Assembly (NCBI RefSeq): GCF_004684345.1
Contig: NZ_CP038469.1
Coordinates: 682,001-746,000, forward strand
DNA length: 64,000 nt
From: Citrobacter tructae
Lineage (GTDB): Bacteria > Pseudomonadota > Gammaproteobacteria > Enterobacterales > Enterobacteriaceae
Reading direction: 5' to 3'
The position numbers and the translations under genes were made by a program. Of the stretch, positions 51,512-61,099 are shown piece by piece. The stretch's first letter is position 1, and each line of letters starts with the position of its first letter. The notes under the pieces are model-generated. The model did not search any database. It saw only the letters and a list, made by a program, of their open reading frames with translations, and was not told the origin of the DNA.

Positions 51512-52138
51512 ATGAACCAGGTTGATCGTCCATTATTAGATTGTGGTTTAACGCGACTTGAATTTCTGCGGATATCAGGAAAGGGCCTTGCAGGTTTAAC
51601 CATTGCCCCCGCGCTGTTATCACTTTTTGGTTGCAAGCAGGAAGATGTCGACAGTGGCACCGTCGGGCTGATTAACACGCCGAAAGGGGTGCTGGTGACC
51701 CAACGAGCACGCTGCACAGGATGTCACCGCTGCGAAATATCCTGTACGAATTATAACGATGGTGCCGTTGGCACCTTCTTTTCCCGTATCAAAATCCATC
51801 GCAATTTCTTCTTTGGCGACAACGGCGTCGGTTCCGGTGGCGGCCTGTATGGCGATTTAAATTATACCGCCGACACCTGCCGTCAGTGCAAAGATCCGCA
51901 ATGTATGAATGTCTGCCCGATCGGTGCCATTACCTGGAAACAGGAAGACGGCTGTATTGCGGTGGATCATAAGCGCTGTATCGGCTGTAGCGCGTGCACC
52001 ACGGCTTGTCCATGGATGATGGCGACCGTTAATACCGAAACCAAAAAATCCTCAAAATGTATTTTGTGTGGGGAATGCGCCAATGCTTGTCCGACTGGAG
52101 CATTAAAAATTATCGAGTGGAAAGAGATTACCGTTTGA
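51512..52138 (+). CDS. ydhY: 4Fe-4S ferredoxin-type protein YdhY
   Basis: A 208-residue electron-transfer subunit with four cluster motifs: CTGCHRCEISC, CRQCKDPQCMNVCP, CIGCSACTTACP and CILCGECANACP. The N-terminus (LTRLEFLRISGKGLAGLTIAP, then LFGC) looks like a Tat signal that has lost its second arginine and ends in a lipobox-like cysteine. First gene of ydhYVWXUT and nearly identical to E. coli. It probably passes electrons to or from YdhV. Confidence 0.95.
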   Translation: MNQVDRPLLDCGLTRLEFLRISGKGLAGLTIAPALLSLFGCKQEDVDSGTVGLINTPKGVLVTQRARCTGCHRCEISCTNYNDGAVGTFFSRIKIHRNFFFGDNGVGSGGGLYGDLNYTADTCRQCKDPQCMNVCPIGAITWKQEDGCIAVDHKRCIGCSACTTACPWMMATVNTETKKSSKCILCGECANACPTGALKIIEWKEITV

Positions 52139-52219
52139 TGGATCGCAGGCTTGCCTGATACGCGTCATTAATTGCCAAAAATATCGCAGTTTTGCAGAGA
52201 AATGCTGCCAGCAAAATGA

Positions 52220-54361
<2,142 letters not shown>

Positions 54362-54371
54362 GGAACGCGAG

Positions 54372-55049
54372 ATGACTAACGTGAGCAACGTTCTGGTCGC
54401 CAATGAGGAAGAGAGTACTGCTCTTCCTGATGAGGTTGATAGCCAAAAAAGACAATGGCTACAGGCGTTAAATCCGGCCACTGCGAGCAGCAACGCGCCA
54501 CAGGTCGAAGAGCCCGTCACTGCGGAATCAATAATGGCGGATTTTGTCCGCCAGCATTCCGCGTCGGGCAAGCTGGTGGCGCGCAGTGTGTTTCTACAAC
54601 CGCCTTATTCGATGCCTGAAACCGACCTTACACTGCTGTTGGACGCGATGCGTGAGCAGGCGTGCGGGGCGGATATTACCTGCGTGCAGGGCGCTGAAGA
54701 TGCGTATTTCTACTCGACGCAGACCATGACGGCCAATTACGCCGACATGTGCGTGCAGGTTGTGGAAAACGATATCTGCCGGGCGATTGCCGAGGCGGTG
54801 CGCTTTGACTGCCGGACGTATCCTCGGCCTTATAAGGTCGCCATGCTCGGGCAGCCGCCGTATCACTTTGAACCTCAGCAGATAACCGCGGCGCTTACGG
54901 CAATGGAAACGCACCCGGATTACGCAGATATACGCGTAGTGGAAGCGTCGAATGCGGAACCTTATCTGTTTAGTGAGCGCTTTATGAGCTACGGCAAAGC
55001 GTACGGCTTGTGTGAATGGCTTGAGGTTGAGCAGTACCAGAATCCCTGA
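54372..55049 (+). CDS. ydhW: Uncharacterised protein YdhW
   Basis: A 225-residue soluble protein of the ydh operon, starting MTNVSNVLVANEEESTALPDE ten bases after ydhV. The first 60 residues are acidic and low in complexity; the rest looks like two related halves around YSMPETDLTLLLDAM...CGADITCVQGAEDAYFYS and PPYHFEPQQITAALTAMETHPDYADIRVVEASNAEPYLFS, suggesting an internal duplication. It has no cofactor motif. E. coli YdhW is similar and of unknown function. Confidence 0.88.
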   Translation: MTNVSNVLVANEEESTALPDEVDSQKRQWLQALNPATASSNAPQVEEPVTAESIMADFVRQHSASGKLVARSVFLQPPYSMPETDLTLLLDAMREQACGADITCVQGAEDAYFYSTQTMTANYADMCVQVVENDICRAIAEAVRFDCRTYPRPYKVAMLGQPPYHFEPQQITAALTAMETHPDYADIRVVEASNAEPYLFSERFMSYGKAYGLCEWLEVEQYQNP

Positions 55050-55113
55050 ATTTTTCAGGTCAATGTCATGGAACGTGTGGACGATCACTGTCACAGCATT
55101 AGAGGATAACCCG

Positions 55114-55782
55114 ATGTCCTTCACCCGACGAAAATTTGTCATTGGCATGGGGACGGTGATTTTTTTCACCGGCCCAGGTCAAAATTTGTTAGCAAGTACC
55201 AAAAATACGAAAGCAGTTCGTTATGTCATGATTCACGATGAGTCATTGTGCAACGGCTGTAATATTTGCGCCCGTGCGTGCAGGAAAACCAACCATGTTC
55301 CTGCCCAGGGTAGTCGTTTGTCTATTGCCCATATTCCGGTCTCAGATAACGACGACGAAACGCTGTATCACTATTTCCGCCAGTCTTGCCAGCATTGTGA
55401 CGATGCACCTTGCATCGAGGTTTGTCCGACCGGTGCTTCCTGGCGTGATGAGAACGGGATTGTGCGGGTTGACGCCTCGCGTTGCATTGGCTGCAGTTAC
55501 TGCATAGGTGCCTGTCCATATCAGGTTCGCTATCTGAATCCGCAAACCAAAGTGGCCGACAAATGTGACTTCTGCGCCGAATCACGTCTGGCGAAAGGAT
55601 TCCCGCCTATCTGTGTGAACGCTTGTCCGGAACACGCGCTGATTTTTGGGCGTGAAGACAGCCCACAGGTTCAGAGCTGGCTGCGGGAAAACAATTTTTA
55701 TGAGTATCAGCTTGCAGGCGCCGGGAAACCTCATCTGTATCGTCGGTTCGGTCAACATTTGATTAAAAAGGATAATGTATGA
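55114..55782 (+). CDS. ydhX: Exported 4Fe-4S ferredoxin-type protein YdhX
   Basis: A 222-residue iron-sulphur protein with a Tat-type start (SFTRRKFVIGMGTVIFFTG), so it probably acts at the periplasmic face. Four cluster motifs are visible: CNGCNICARAC, CQHCDDAPCIEVCP, CIGCSYCIGACP and CDFC...CVNACP, as in HybA/DmsB-type subunits. The start at 55114 follows AGAGGA; upstream ATG codons at 55012 and 55063 are also open in frame. It overlaps ydhU by four bases and likely takes electrons from it. Confidence 0.93.
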   Translation: MSFTRRKFVIGMGTVIFFTGPGQNLLASTKNTKAVRYVMIHDESLCNGCNICARACRKTNHVPAQGSRLSIAHIPVSDNDDETLYHYFRQSCQHCDDAPCIEVCPTGASWRDENGIVRVDASRCIGCSYCIGACPYQVRYLNPQTKVADKCDFCAESRLAKGFPPICVNACPEHALIFGREDSPQVQSWLRENNFYEYQLAGAGKPHLYRRFGQHLIKKDNV

Positions 55783-56564
55783 ACGCGTCGCAGAATGCCG
55801 AACAGTTTCACGCACAGCTCGCGCAGTTCGTTCCCCTCTTTAAGCCCGACTACTGGCCCGTCTGGCTGGTGATTGCCGGGTTAATGCTGGTGGGTATGTG
55901 GCTGGTGCTGGCGCTACACGCCATGTTGCGCTTTCGTTCTGCCAATAAAGCGTCTGCCGGTCACGGTGAGAAGGTCTATCTGTATTCGAAGGCGGTTCGC
56001 CTGTGGCACTGGTCGAATGCGTTATTGTTTTTGCTGCTGCTGGCCAGTGGCCTGGTAAATCATTTTTCTGCCGTCAGCGCACCGGTAATGAAAAACCTGC
56101 TTGCTGTGCATGAAATCTGCGGCTTCTTGCTGCTGGCGTGCTGGATTGGCTTTGTGCTGATTAACCTGATCGGTGGCAACGGGCATCATTACATTATCAA
56201 ACGTCAGGGCTGGGTTGGACGGGCGCTACGGCAGACGCGGTTTTATCTGTTTGGCATTATGCAGGGTGAAGCACACCCGTTTCCGGCATCTACGCGGTCA
56301 AAATTCAACCCGTTACAGCAGGCAGCCTATGTCGGCGTGATGTACGGTTTGTTGCCGCTGTTGCTGATTTCCGGTTTGCTTTCGCTTTACCCGCAGGTGG
56401 TGGGTGATCTGTTCCCGGGCGTGCGTTACTGGTTGCTACAGGCGCACTTTGCGCTGGCGATTGTGAGTCTGTTTTTCATTTTTGGACATCTTTATCTCTG
56501 CACCACGGGACGCACACCGGGCGAAACCTTCAGGTGCATGGTGGATGGCTATCACCGGCATTAA
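55779..56564 (+). CDS. ydhU: Cytochrome b-type membrane subunit YdhU
   Basis: A 261-residue membrane protein of the PhsC/FdnI cytochrome b family with four main hydrophobic segments. Candidate haem histidines are in RLWHWSNALLFLL, LAVHEICGFLLLA and LLQAHFALAIVSLFFIFGHLY. It would exchange electrons between quinone and YdhX. Same length as E. coli YdhU; overlaps ydhX (ATGA). Confidence 0.93.
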   Translation: MNASQNAEQFHAQLAQFVPLFKPDYWPVWLVIAGLMLVGMWLVLALHAMLRFRSANKASAGHGEKVYLYSKAVRLWHWSNALLFLLLLASGLVNHFSAVSAPVMKNLLAVHEICGFLLLACWIGFVLINLIGGNGHHYIIKRQGWVGRALRQTRFYLFGIMQGEAHPFPASTRSKFNPLQQAAYVGVMYGLLPLLLISGLLSLYPQVVGDLFPGVRYWLLQAHFALAIVSLFFIFGHLYLCTTGRTPGETFRCMVDGYHRH

Positions 56565-56567
56565 GCG

Positions 56568-57380
56568 ATGATAATTACCTGTAGTGATTTACGGGCCTGG
56601 CGCGTCGGGCCCGTAATGTACCGCTGGTTTCTGCGCACATTTCCCGACGGCGGCAGCTATGCGGATGTCCACCGTGCGCTTGAGCGAGAGGGTTTTGGTG
56701 ATTGGGCGGACAGCCTCGTGGAATATGGCTGGTCTAAATGGCTGGAGGAATCGCGCTTTGTGCAGCAGGATATTTGCACCATGGCGCGTCTGGCCTGCCC
56801 GCAAACGGCAGATGATAACGGCAGACAACTGGCAAGTGCAACGGATAGCGACAGTCTCGGTAGCGCGGGTGATAACGTCAAAATCGCCAGTGCCGGGTAT
56901 GCCGCACAGATTGCCAGTGCGGGGTACAGCGCACGTATTGGCAGCGTGGGATACAATACGCATGTTGGCAGTTCCGGTAATCGCAGCAGAATAGCGGTTG
57001 CGGGAAACTCCACACGCATCAGCAGCGTGGGAGACGGGACGCGTATCGCCAGTACCGGCATGCGCGTGCGTATCAGTTCATTGGGCGATAGAAATCGTAT
57101 CGCCAGTAGTGGCGATCTCACGCAGATTGCCAGCTTTGGCGCAGAGTCGAAAATTGCCAATTGTGCTGACAACGTCCACATTATTGCCAGCGGAGAAAAT
57201 GCGGTCGTTGCCAGTACCGGCGAGATCGACTCGGTCATTCTCGGCCCCGGTGGGTGTGCCGCTCTTGCCTATCACGACGGGCAGAGAATGCGGTTTGCCG
57301 TTGCCATCGAGGGGGAAAACAATATCCGCGCCGGAGTGAAATACCGGCTCAACGACGACCACCAGTTTGTGGCCTGTTGA
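56568..57380 (+). CDS. ydhT: YdhT, nonapeptide-repeat protein
   Basis: A 270-residue protein ending the ydh operon, three bases after ydhU. Residues 1-80 are globular, mostly helical and aromatic-rich (DLRAWRVGPVMYRWFLRTFPDGG). Residues 83-226 are sixteen in-register nine-residue repeats of the form G-x-x-x-R-I-A-S-x (for example GDGTRIAST, GDRNRIASS). The last 44 residues are non-repetitive. The alternating small, charged and aliphatic positions suggest a beta-solenoid. There is no signal peptide or cofactor motif. E. coli has the same protein with no assigned role. Confidence 0.92.
   Translation: MIITCSDLRAWRVGPVMYRWFLRTFPDGGSYADVHRALEREGFGDWADSLVEYGWSKWLEESRFVQQDICTMARLACPQTADDNGRQLASATDSDSLGSAGDNVKIASAGYAAQIASAGYSARIGSVGYNTHVGSSGNRSRIAVAGNSTRISSVGDGTRIASTGMRVRISSLGDRNRIASSGDLTQIASFGAESKIANCADNVHIIASGENAVVASTGEIDSVILGPGGCAALAYHDGQRMRFAVAIEGENNIRAGVKYRLNDDHQFVAC
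56814..57245 (+). repeat. Sixteen 27-bp coding repeats in ydhT
   Basis: The 432-bp stretch encodes residues 83-226 as sixteen consecutive nine-residue units without insertion or deletion. The codons have diverged strongly, so the repeat is old and held by protein structure rather than recent DNA duplication. Confidence 0.9.
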
Positions 57381-57389
57381 GCGGTGACG

Positions 57390-58067
57390 TTATTTTAGCG
57401 CGAACTGACGTCGGGCGGCTTTCTCCAGACCAAAACACAGCAGGTAGTAGACCAACCCGGTAAAGACAAAAATCGCCGCCGGGTATACTTGTACGCGACT
57501 GTTTACCTGACCGGCAACCGTCGTCAGTTCAGGGACGTTAACGATAAACGCCAGCGACGTATCCTTCAGTAAGCCAATAAAGATCCCCGTGAGTGATGGC
57601 AGGATGTTACGCAGTACCTGCGGCAGTAAAATCAGCCATAGCGCCTGAAACGGACGAAATCCCTGAACCACCGTCGCCTCATACTGGCCGCCGGGCAGCG
57701 AGTTTAAGCCAGAATACACGGAGTGCATCACCGAGGCCGCGGTAAACCAGGCCAGCGCCAGCGTGACGGTCACCGCGCCCGGTAAATCGCTGCCTGTCAG
57801 CATGGGCAGCAGATACCACATCCAGAAAATGACAAAAATGAGCGGAATGCCGCGAATAAACTCTGCCCAGATAAAGAGCCCTTTGCGCACCACGCCCGAG
57901 AATCGCCAGGCGCAGCAGGCGAGTATTATCCCGGCGGGTAGCGCCAGAACCGCCGCACCTATAGCCATCAGCAACGTGAGCAGAACGCCACCCGGCTGAC
58001 CCTCAGCTACGCGCCCCCACAAGAGATAGTCCAGATTGTCGGTTATGACCGATATATTAGCGATCAT
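57390..58067 (-). CDS. Polar amino-acid ABC importer permease (HisM/GltK type)
   Basis: A 225-residue inner-membrane permease with the family loop GGQYEATVVQGFRPFQALWLILLPQVLRN (EAA motif) around residues 130-158. ATG at 58067 follows AGGAG; an in-frame extension is within the preceding gene. It overlaps the first permease gene by 11 bases. Last gene of the four-gene operon binding protein-ATPase-permease-permease. Confidence 0.88.
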   Translation of the reverse strand: MIANISVITDNLDYLLWGRVAEGQPGGVLLTLLMAIGAAVLALPAGIILACCAWRFSGVVRKGLFIWAEFIRGIPLIFVIFWMWYLLPMLTGSDLPGAVTVTLALAWFTAASVMHSVYSGLNSLPGGQYEATVVQGFRPFQALWLILLPQVLRNILPSLTGIFIGLLKDTSLAFIVNVPELTTVAGQVNSRVQVYPAAIFVFTGLVYYLLCFGLEKAARRQFALK

Positions 58068-58842
58068 GCTGTGGACTCCTGATGTTGAAGCCACGGGGTT
58101 TCACCGCGACTCGCTTTGCGGATACGGGCCTTGGACCAAGTCGCGTAAGCAGCATCCCCAGTACAATACCGGTCAACAGATAGAGCGCGGTTCCGACGGC
58201 AAATGCTTCCAGCGCGTGGGCGTTATAGCTCTCGATTTGCCGCACCTGATAGGTCAGTTCAGCGAAGCCGATACCGCTGGCAAGCGAAGAGAGCTTCATC
58301 AAATTGAGATACTGCCCAACTATCGGTTGCCAGGCGTTCAGCAGCCCCTGAGGGAGCAGAATATGGCGTAAGGTTGCCCAGGATGAAAACCCTTGCGCCA
58401 CGGCTGCTTCCCGCTGTCCGTTGGACACCGCCTGTAAACCGGAGGCGATTTCCTCAACCAAAAACGCAGAAGTGAAAACCCCAAGTCCCCAGGACGAACA
58501 GAGAAACTCCGGCGTTAGCCACCAGACATCTCCCGGCAGAATGGACCACGGATGCTCCGCATTAACGAAGGTAATAAAATCCCTGGGAAGCAGGTTCCAC
58601 GCGGCAAAATACCAGAACATCAGTTGCACCAGCAGCGGTGTGTTGCGAAAAACAGACACCCACGTGCTGACCACGCCACTGGCGACGCGATTACTCGAAA
58701 GACGCAGGCCGAGCAGTAAGATGGCCAGCGCAGTGGCGAGAAAACTCCCCGCCAGCGTTACCCATAGCGTGGTCAGAAAACCTGACATTATCCATTGCAG
58801 GGGTTGCCCGCTCAGCACTCCCTGCCAGTCCATTGCATGCAT
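58057..58842 (-). CDS. Polar amino-acid ABC importer permease (HisQ/GltJ type)
   Basis: A 261-residue permease with EAA motif NGQREAAVAQGFSSWATLRHILLPQGLLN (about 145-172) and the conserved FRNTPLLVQLMFWYFAAW of amino-acid permeases. It begins one base inside the ATPase gene end. The pair of permeases should form a heterodimer. Confidence 0.9.
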   Translation of the reverse strand: MHAMDWQGVLSGQPLQWIMSGFLTTLWVTLAGSFLATALAILLLGLRLSSNRVASGVVSTWVSVFRNTPLLVQLMFWYFAAWNLLPRDFITFVNAEHPWSILPGDVWWLTPEFLCSSWGLGVFTSAFLVEEIASGLQAVSNGQREAAVAQGFSSWATLRHILLPQGLLNAWQPIVGQYLNLMKLSSLASGIGFAELTYQVRQIESYNAHALEAFAVGTALYLLTGIVLGMLLTRLGPRPVSAKRVAVKPRGFNIRSPQHDR

Positions 58843-59660
58843 TATAACGATGACTCCTGGTGTAACGGGTCGAGCACTTTTTTCAGGAAATGCCGGGTTC
58901 TTGGGTGCTGTGGATGAGTGAAGAATGTCTCGGGTGGCGCCACTTCGAGAATGTCACCGCCATCAATGAAAACCACCCGATCAGCAATCTCGCGGGCGAA
59001 ATGCATTTCATGGGTGACGACAATCATGGTGATGCCGCTATGGGCGAGGTTTTTCATCACTTGCAACACTTCGCCGATCATTTCTGGATCCAGCGCGGAG
59101 GTCGGTTCATCAAACAGGATGATTTGCGGGGAGGAGGCCAGGGCGCGGGCGATGGCGACGCGCTGCTGCTGCCCGCCGGAAAGCTGCGCGGCGTAGGCCC
59201 CGGCTTTCTCACTCAGTCCGACTTGATCCAGCAGCTCAAGTGCGCGCCGTTTCGCATCCGTTTTATTCCAGCCGTGAACCTGCTCTAGCGCTAACGAGAT
59301 ATTCTGCTGTGCCGACAGATGCGCGTAAAGATTGAACTGCTGAAACACAAAGCCAATACGACTGCGTAACTGACGCAAGGCTGCGCCGCGCAGCTGGCCA
59401 ATCGGTTTGTCATCAATGAAAATATCGCCTCCGCTGAGTGACTCAAGCTGATTGATGAGGCGAATAAGCGTGGATTTCCCTGAGCCGGAAGGGCCAAGTA
59501 TAGTGACCACTTCTCCAGGCTCTACCAACAGGCTGACGTCGTTTAACACCGTGTGTGCGTCATAGCTTTTATGGACATGACGCAGCTCGACCCGCGCCTG
59601 ACGCAGCTGCTTAAAGTCCGCAGCGGGTGCTGCGGATCGCGGAAACAGACCGGAGAGCAT
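58842..59660 (-). CDS. Polar amino-acid ABC importer ATPase
   Basis: A 272-residue GlnQ/HisP-type ATPase. Walker A GPSGSGKST (about 55-63), signature LSGGQQQR, Walker B IILFDEPTSALDP, switch VVTHEMHFAREIADRV. The first 25 residues are an extension beyond the usual start of the family. It begins one base after the binding-protein stop region and shares one base with the next permease gene. Confidence 0.92.
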   Translation of the reverse strand: MLSGLFPRSAAPAADFKQLRQARVELRHVHKSYDAHTVLNDVSLLVEPGEVVTILGPSGSGKSTLIRLINQLESLSGGDIFIDDKPIGQLRGAALRQLRSRIGFVFQQFNLYAHLSAQQNISLALEQVHGWNKTDAKRRALELLDQVGLSEKAGAYAAQLSGGQQQRVAIARALASSPQIILFDEPTSALDPEMIGEVLQVMKNLAHSGITMIVVTHEMHFAREIADRVVFIDGGDILEVAPPETFFTHPQHPRTRHFLKKVLDPLHQESSL

Positions 59661-59661
59661 A

Positions 59662-60495
59662 TTACTTCGCTTCTATTTTAAAGGCGCGGGGCTGCGGGTT
59701 TTTGGTTTCAGGTCCAAACCACACATCATAGATTTTGGCTGCCTGACCGGTCGATTCAAGCCTGAGCAACTCGTTATTAACCGCGTTCAACAGCGCTGTT
59801 TCGCCTTTTTTCACCCCCACGCCGATCTCTTCTTTGCTCAGCAGGTCAGGCAAAATTTTAAAATCCGCTTTATCCGGTGCGCCGCCTAACAGGCCCGCCA
59901 GAATGGTACTGTCCTGGGTGATGGCCTGAACATTGCCGTTACGTAGCGCAGTCAGTGCCAGCGGAATATCGTCATAGGCCAGCACGCGTGACTGTGGGAA
60001 GCGCTGATGCAGTGCCTGCTCACCGGTGGTGCCTTTCACCGCGCCGATACGTGCCTTACTGTAATCATCAAGTTTGTTCGGGGATTTGACAGGCACCAGG
60101 AACTGTTGTCCGGTGACAAAGTAGGGGGCTGAGAAATCAATGACCTGCGCCCGCTCCGGCGTAATCGTGATATCCGCGACGATCAAATCGGCTTTACCGG
60201 ATTGCAACAGCGGAATGCGGTTAGCCGGATTGGTCGCCACCAGCTCCAGTTTTACCCCGAGGGATTTTGCCAGCGCTTCGGCAAAATCAACGTCGTACCC
60301 GACAATTTGGTGCGTTTTCGCATCGATGGAGCCAAACGGTGGGTTAGCGTCGAACGTCGCGACTTTCACTACGCCTGCGGCTTTGATATCAGCCAACTGA
60401 TCGGCCTGAGCCTGCGACGCAATTATGCCCGAAGCGAACAGTACGCTCAGTGCCAGTAATGTTTTTTTAGCGCGGTAAATTTTCGTTGCCATCAT
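59662..60495 (-). CDS. Polar amino-acid ABC importer binding protein
   Basis: A 277-residue family 3 binding protein. Signal peptide (KKTLLALSVLFASGIIASQAQA-DQLAD), then VKVATFDANPPFGSID, GYDVDFAEALAKSLGVKLELV, ADLIVADITITPERAQVIDFSAPYF and VKGTTGEQAL, the usual ligand-lobe motifs. Ligand is not evident; cystine, glutamate/aspartate or basic amino acids are all possible for this class. Two adjacent ATG codons can start it. Two strong palindromes lie just upstream. Confidence 0.9.
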   Translation of the reverse strand: MMATKIYRAKKTLLALSVLFASGIIASQAQADQLADIKAAGVVKVATFDANPPFGSIDAKTHQIVGYDVDFAEALAKSLGVKLELVATNPANRIPLLQSGKADLIVADITITPERAQVIDFSAPYFVTGQQFLVPVKSPNKLDDYSKARIGAVKGTTGEQALHQRFPQSRVLAYDDIPLALTALRNGNVQAITQDSTILAGLLGGAPDKADFKILPDLLSKEEIGVGVKKGETALLNAVNNELLRLESTGQAAKIYDVWFGPETKNPQPRAFKIEAK

Positions 60496-60538
60496 TAAAT
60501 GAAATCCCTGTAGTTATTGGTTTGTGCTTTTTACGCTC

Positions 60539-60551
60539 CCATAACTTATGG
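60539..60551. promoter_or_regulatory. Palindrome CCATAACTTATGG upstream of the ABC operon
   Basis: CCATAA-C-TTATGG is a perfect 13-bp inverted repeat 44 bases before the binding-protein start. It may be an operator or part of the promoter; no known consensus was recognised. Confidence 0.45.
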
Positions 60552-60561
60552 ACGACTCAAA

Positions 60562-60579
60562 ATAAGAAAAAATTCTTAT
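60562..60579. promoter_or_regulatory. Palindrome ATAAGAAAAAATTCTTAT upstream of the ABC operon
   Basis: Perfect 7-bp arms ATAAGAA/TTCTTAT around AAAA, 67 bases before the binding-protein start. It has the size and symmetry of a repressor or LysR operator. The regulator is unknown. Confidence 0.5.
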
Positions 60580-60671
60580 CTATTTACAAAATGTTATTAG
60601 TGAAAGAGGTGTTAACAATGGGTAAACGCGATGGGATATGTAGATACGTGGGGGAGGCATAGCCAGGAGGT

Positions 60672-60695
60672 AAAAAAACCGGCATTACGCCGGTT
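60672..60695 (-). terminator. Terminator of the 46-residue gene
   Basis: AACCGGC and GCCGGTT form a stem with ATTAC loop; on the minus strand it is followed by a run of seven T. It begins seven bases after the small gene's stop. Confidence 0.85.
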
Positions 60696-60701
60696 CAGAG
60701 A

Positions 60702-60842
60702 TTAGATTTTGCAGGCGTCGCCGCAGTCATTATCCGCAATAATTTCTTGCGCTTTTTTGTCTGCATCTTCCAGACGTTCTGCGTTACGTTCTTGTGCTTC
60801 CTCGAGTCCATCAAAGACCAGATTATCGAGATCAATTTCCAT
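60702..60842 (-). CDS. Small acidic protein of unknown function (46 residues)
   Basis: An open frame of 46 codons starting MEIDLDNLVFDGLEEAQ and ending DNDCGDACKI. It is highly acidic, predicted almost wholly helical in the middle (EAQERNAERLEDADKKAQEII), with two cysteines spaced CxxxC near the C-terminus. A real gene is supported by the upstream CAGGTGCCTG region (a weak AGG ribosome site), a strong own terminator and a protein-like composition. I do not recognise the family. It is divergent from the APC permease. Confidence 0.7.
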   Translation of the reverse strand: MEIDLDNLVFDGLEEAQERNAERLEDADKKAQEIIADNDCGDACKI

Positions 60843-61099
60843 CAGGCACCTGTTCAGGTTCAGTGTTTAACATCACACCAGTATATTGCAAAAATGTTGC
60901 TGAACAGCAGCGATTCTTGCTCTTAAATGCGTTTCTCCGCCTCAATGCCGGTTCACGGCGCAGCGTGATTTAACTCAAAATTAAAGAAAAACTCCATCGC
61001 TTTTAACAATATCATGACAAAATCACTATACATATAACTTAATATCTTTTATACATTAATCGTTCACCCCTGTGACTATTCCACATAAGAGAAAGAGAT

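Noticed and set aside
56657..57238. A 193-codon antisense frame with Ser/Ala/Pro-rich repeats
   Set aside because: It is the reverse reading of the ydhT nonapeptide repeats; YdhT itself is conserved in E. coli.
56814..57245. CRISPR-like periodicity of 27 bp
   Set aside because: The period is coding, the units are diverged, and there are no constant repeats with variable spacers.
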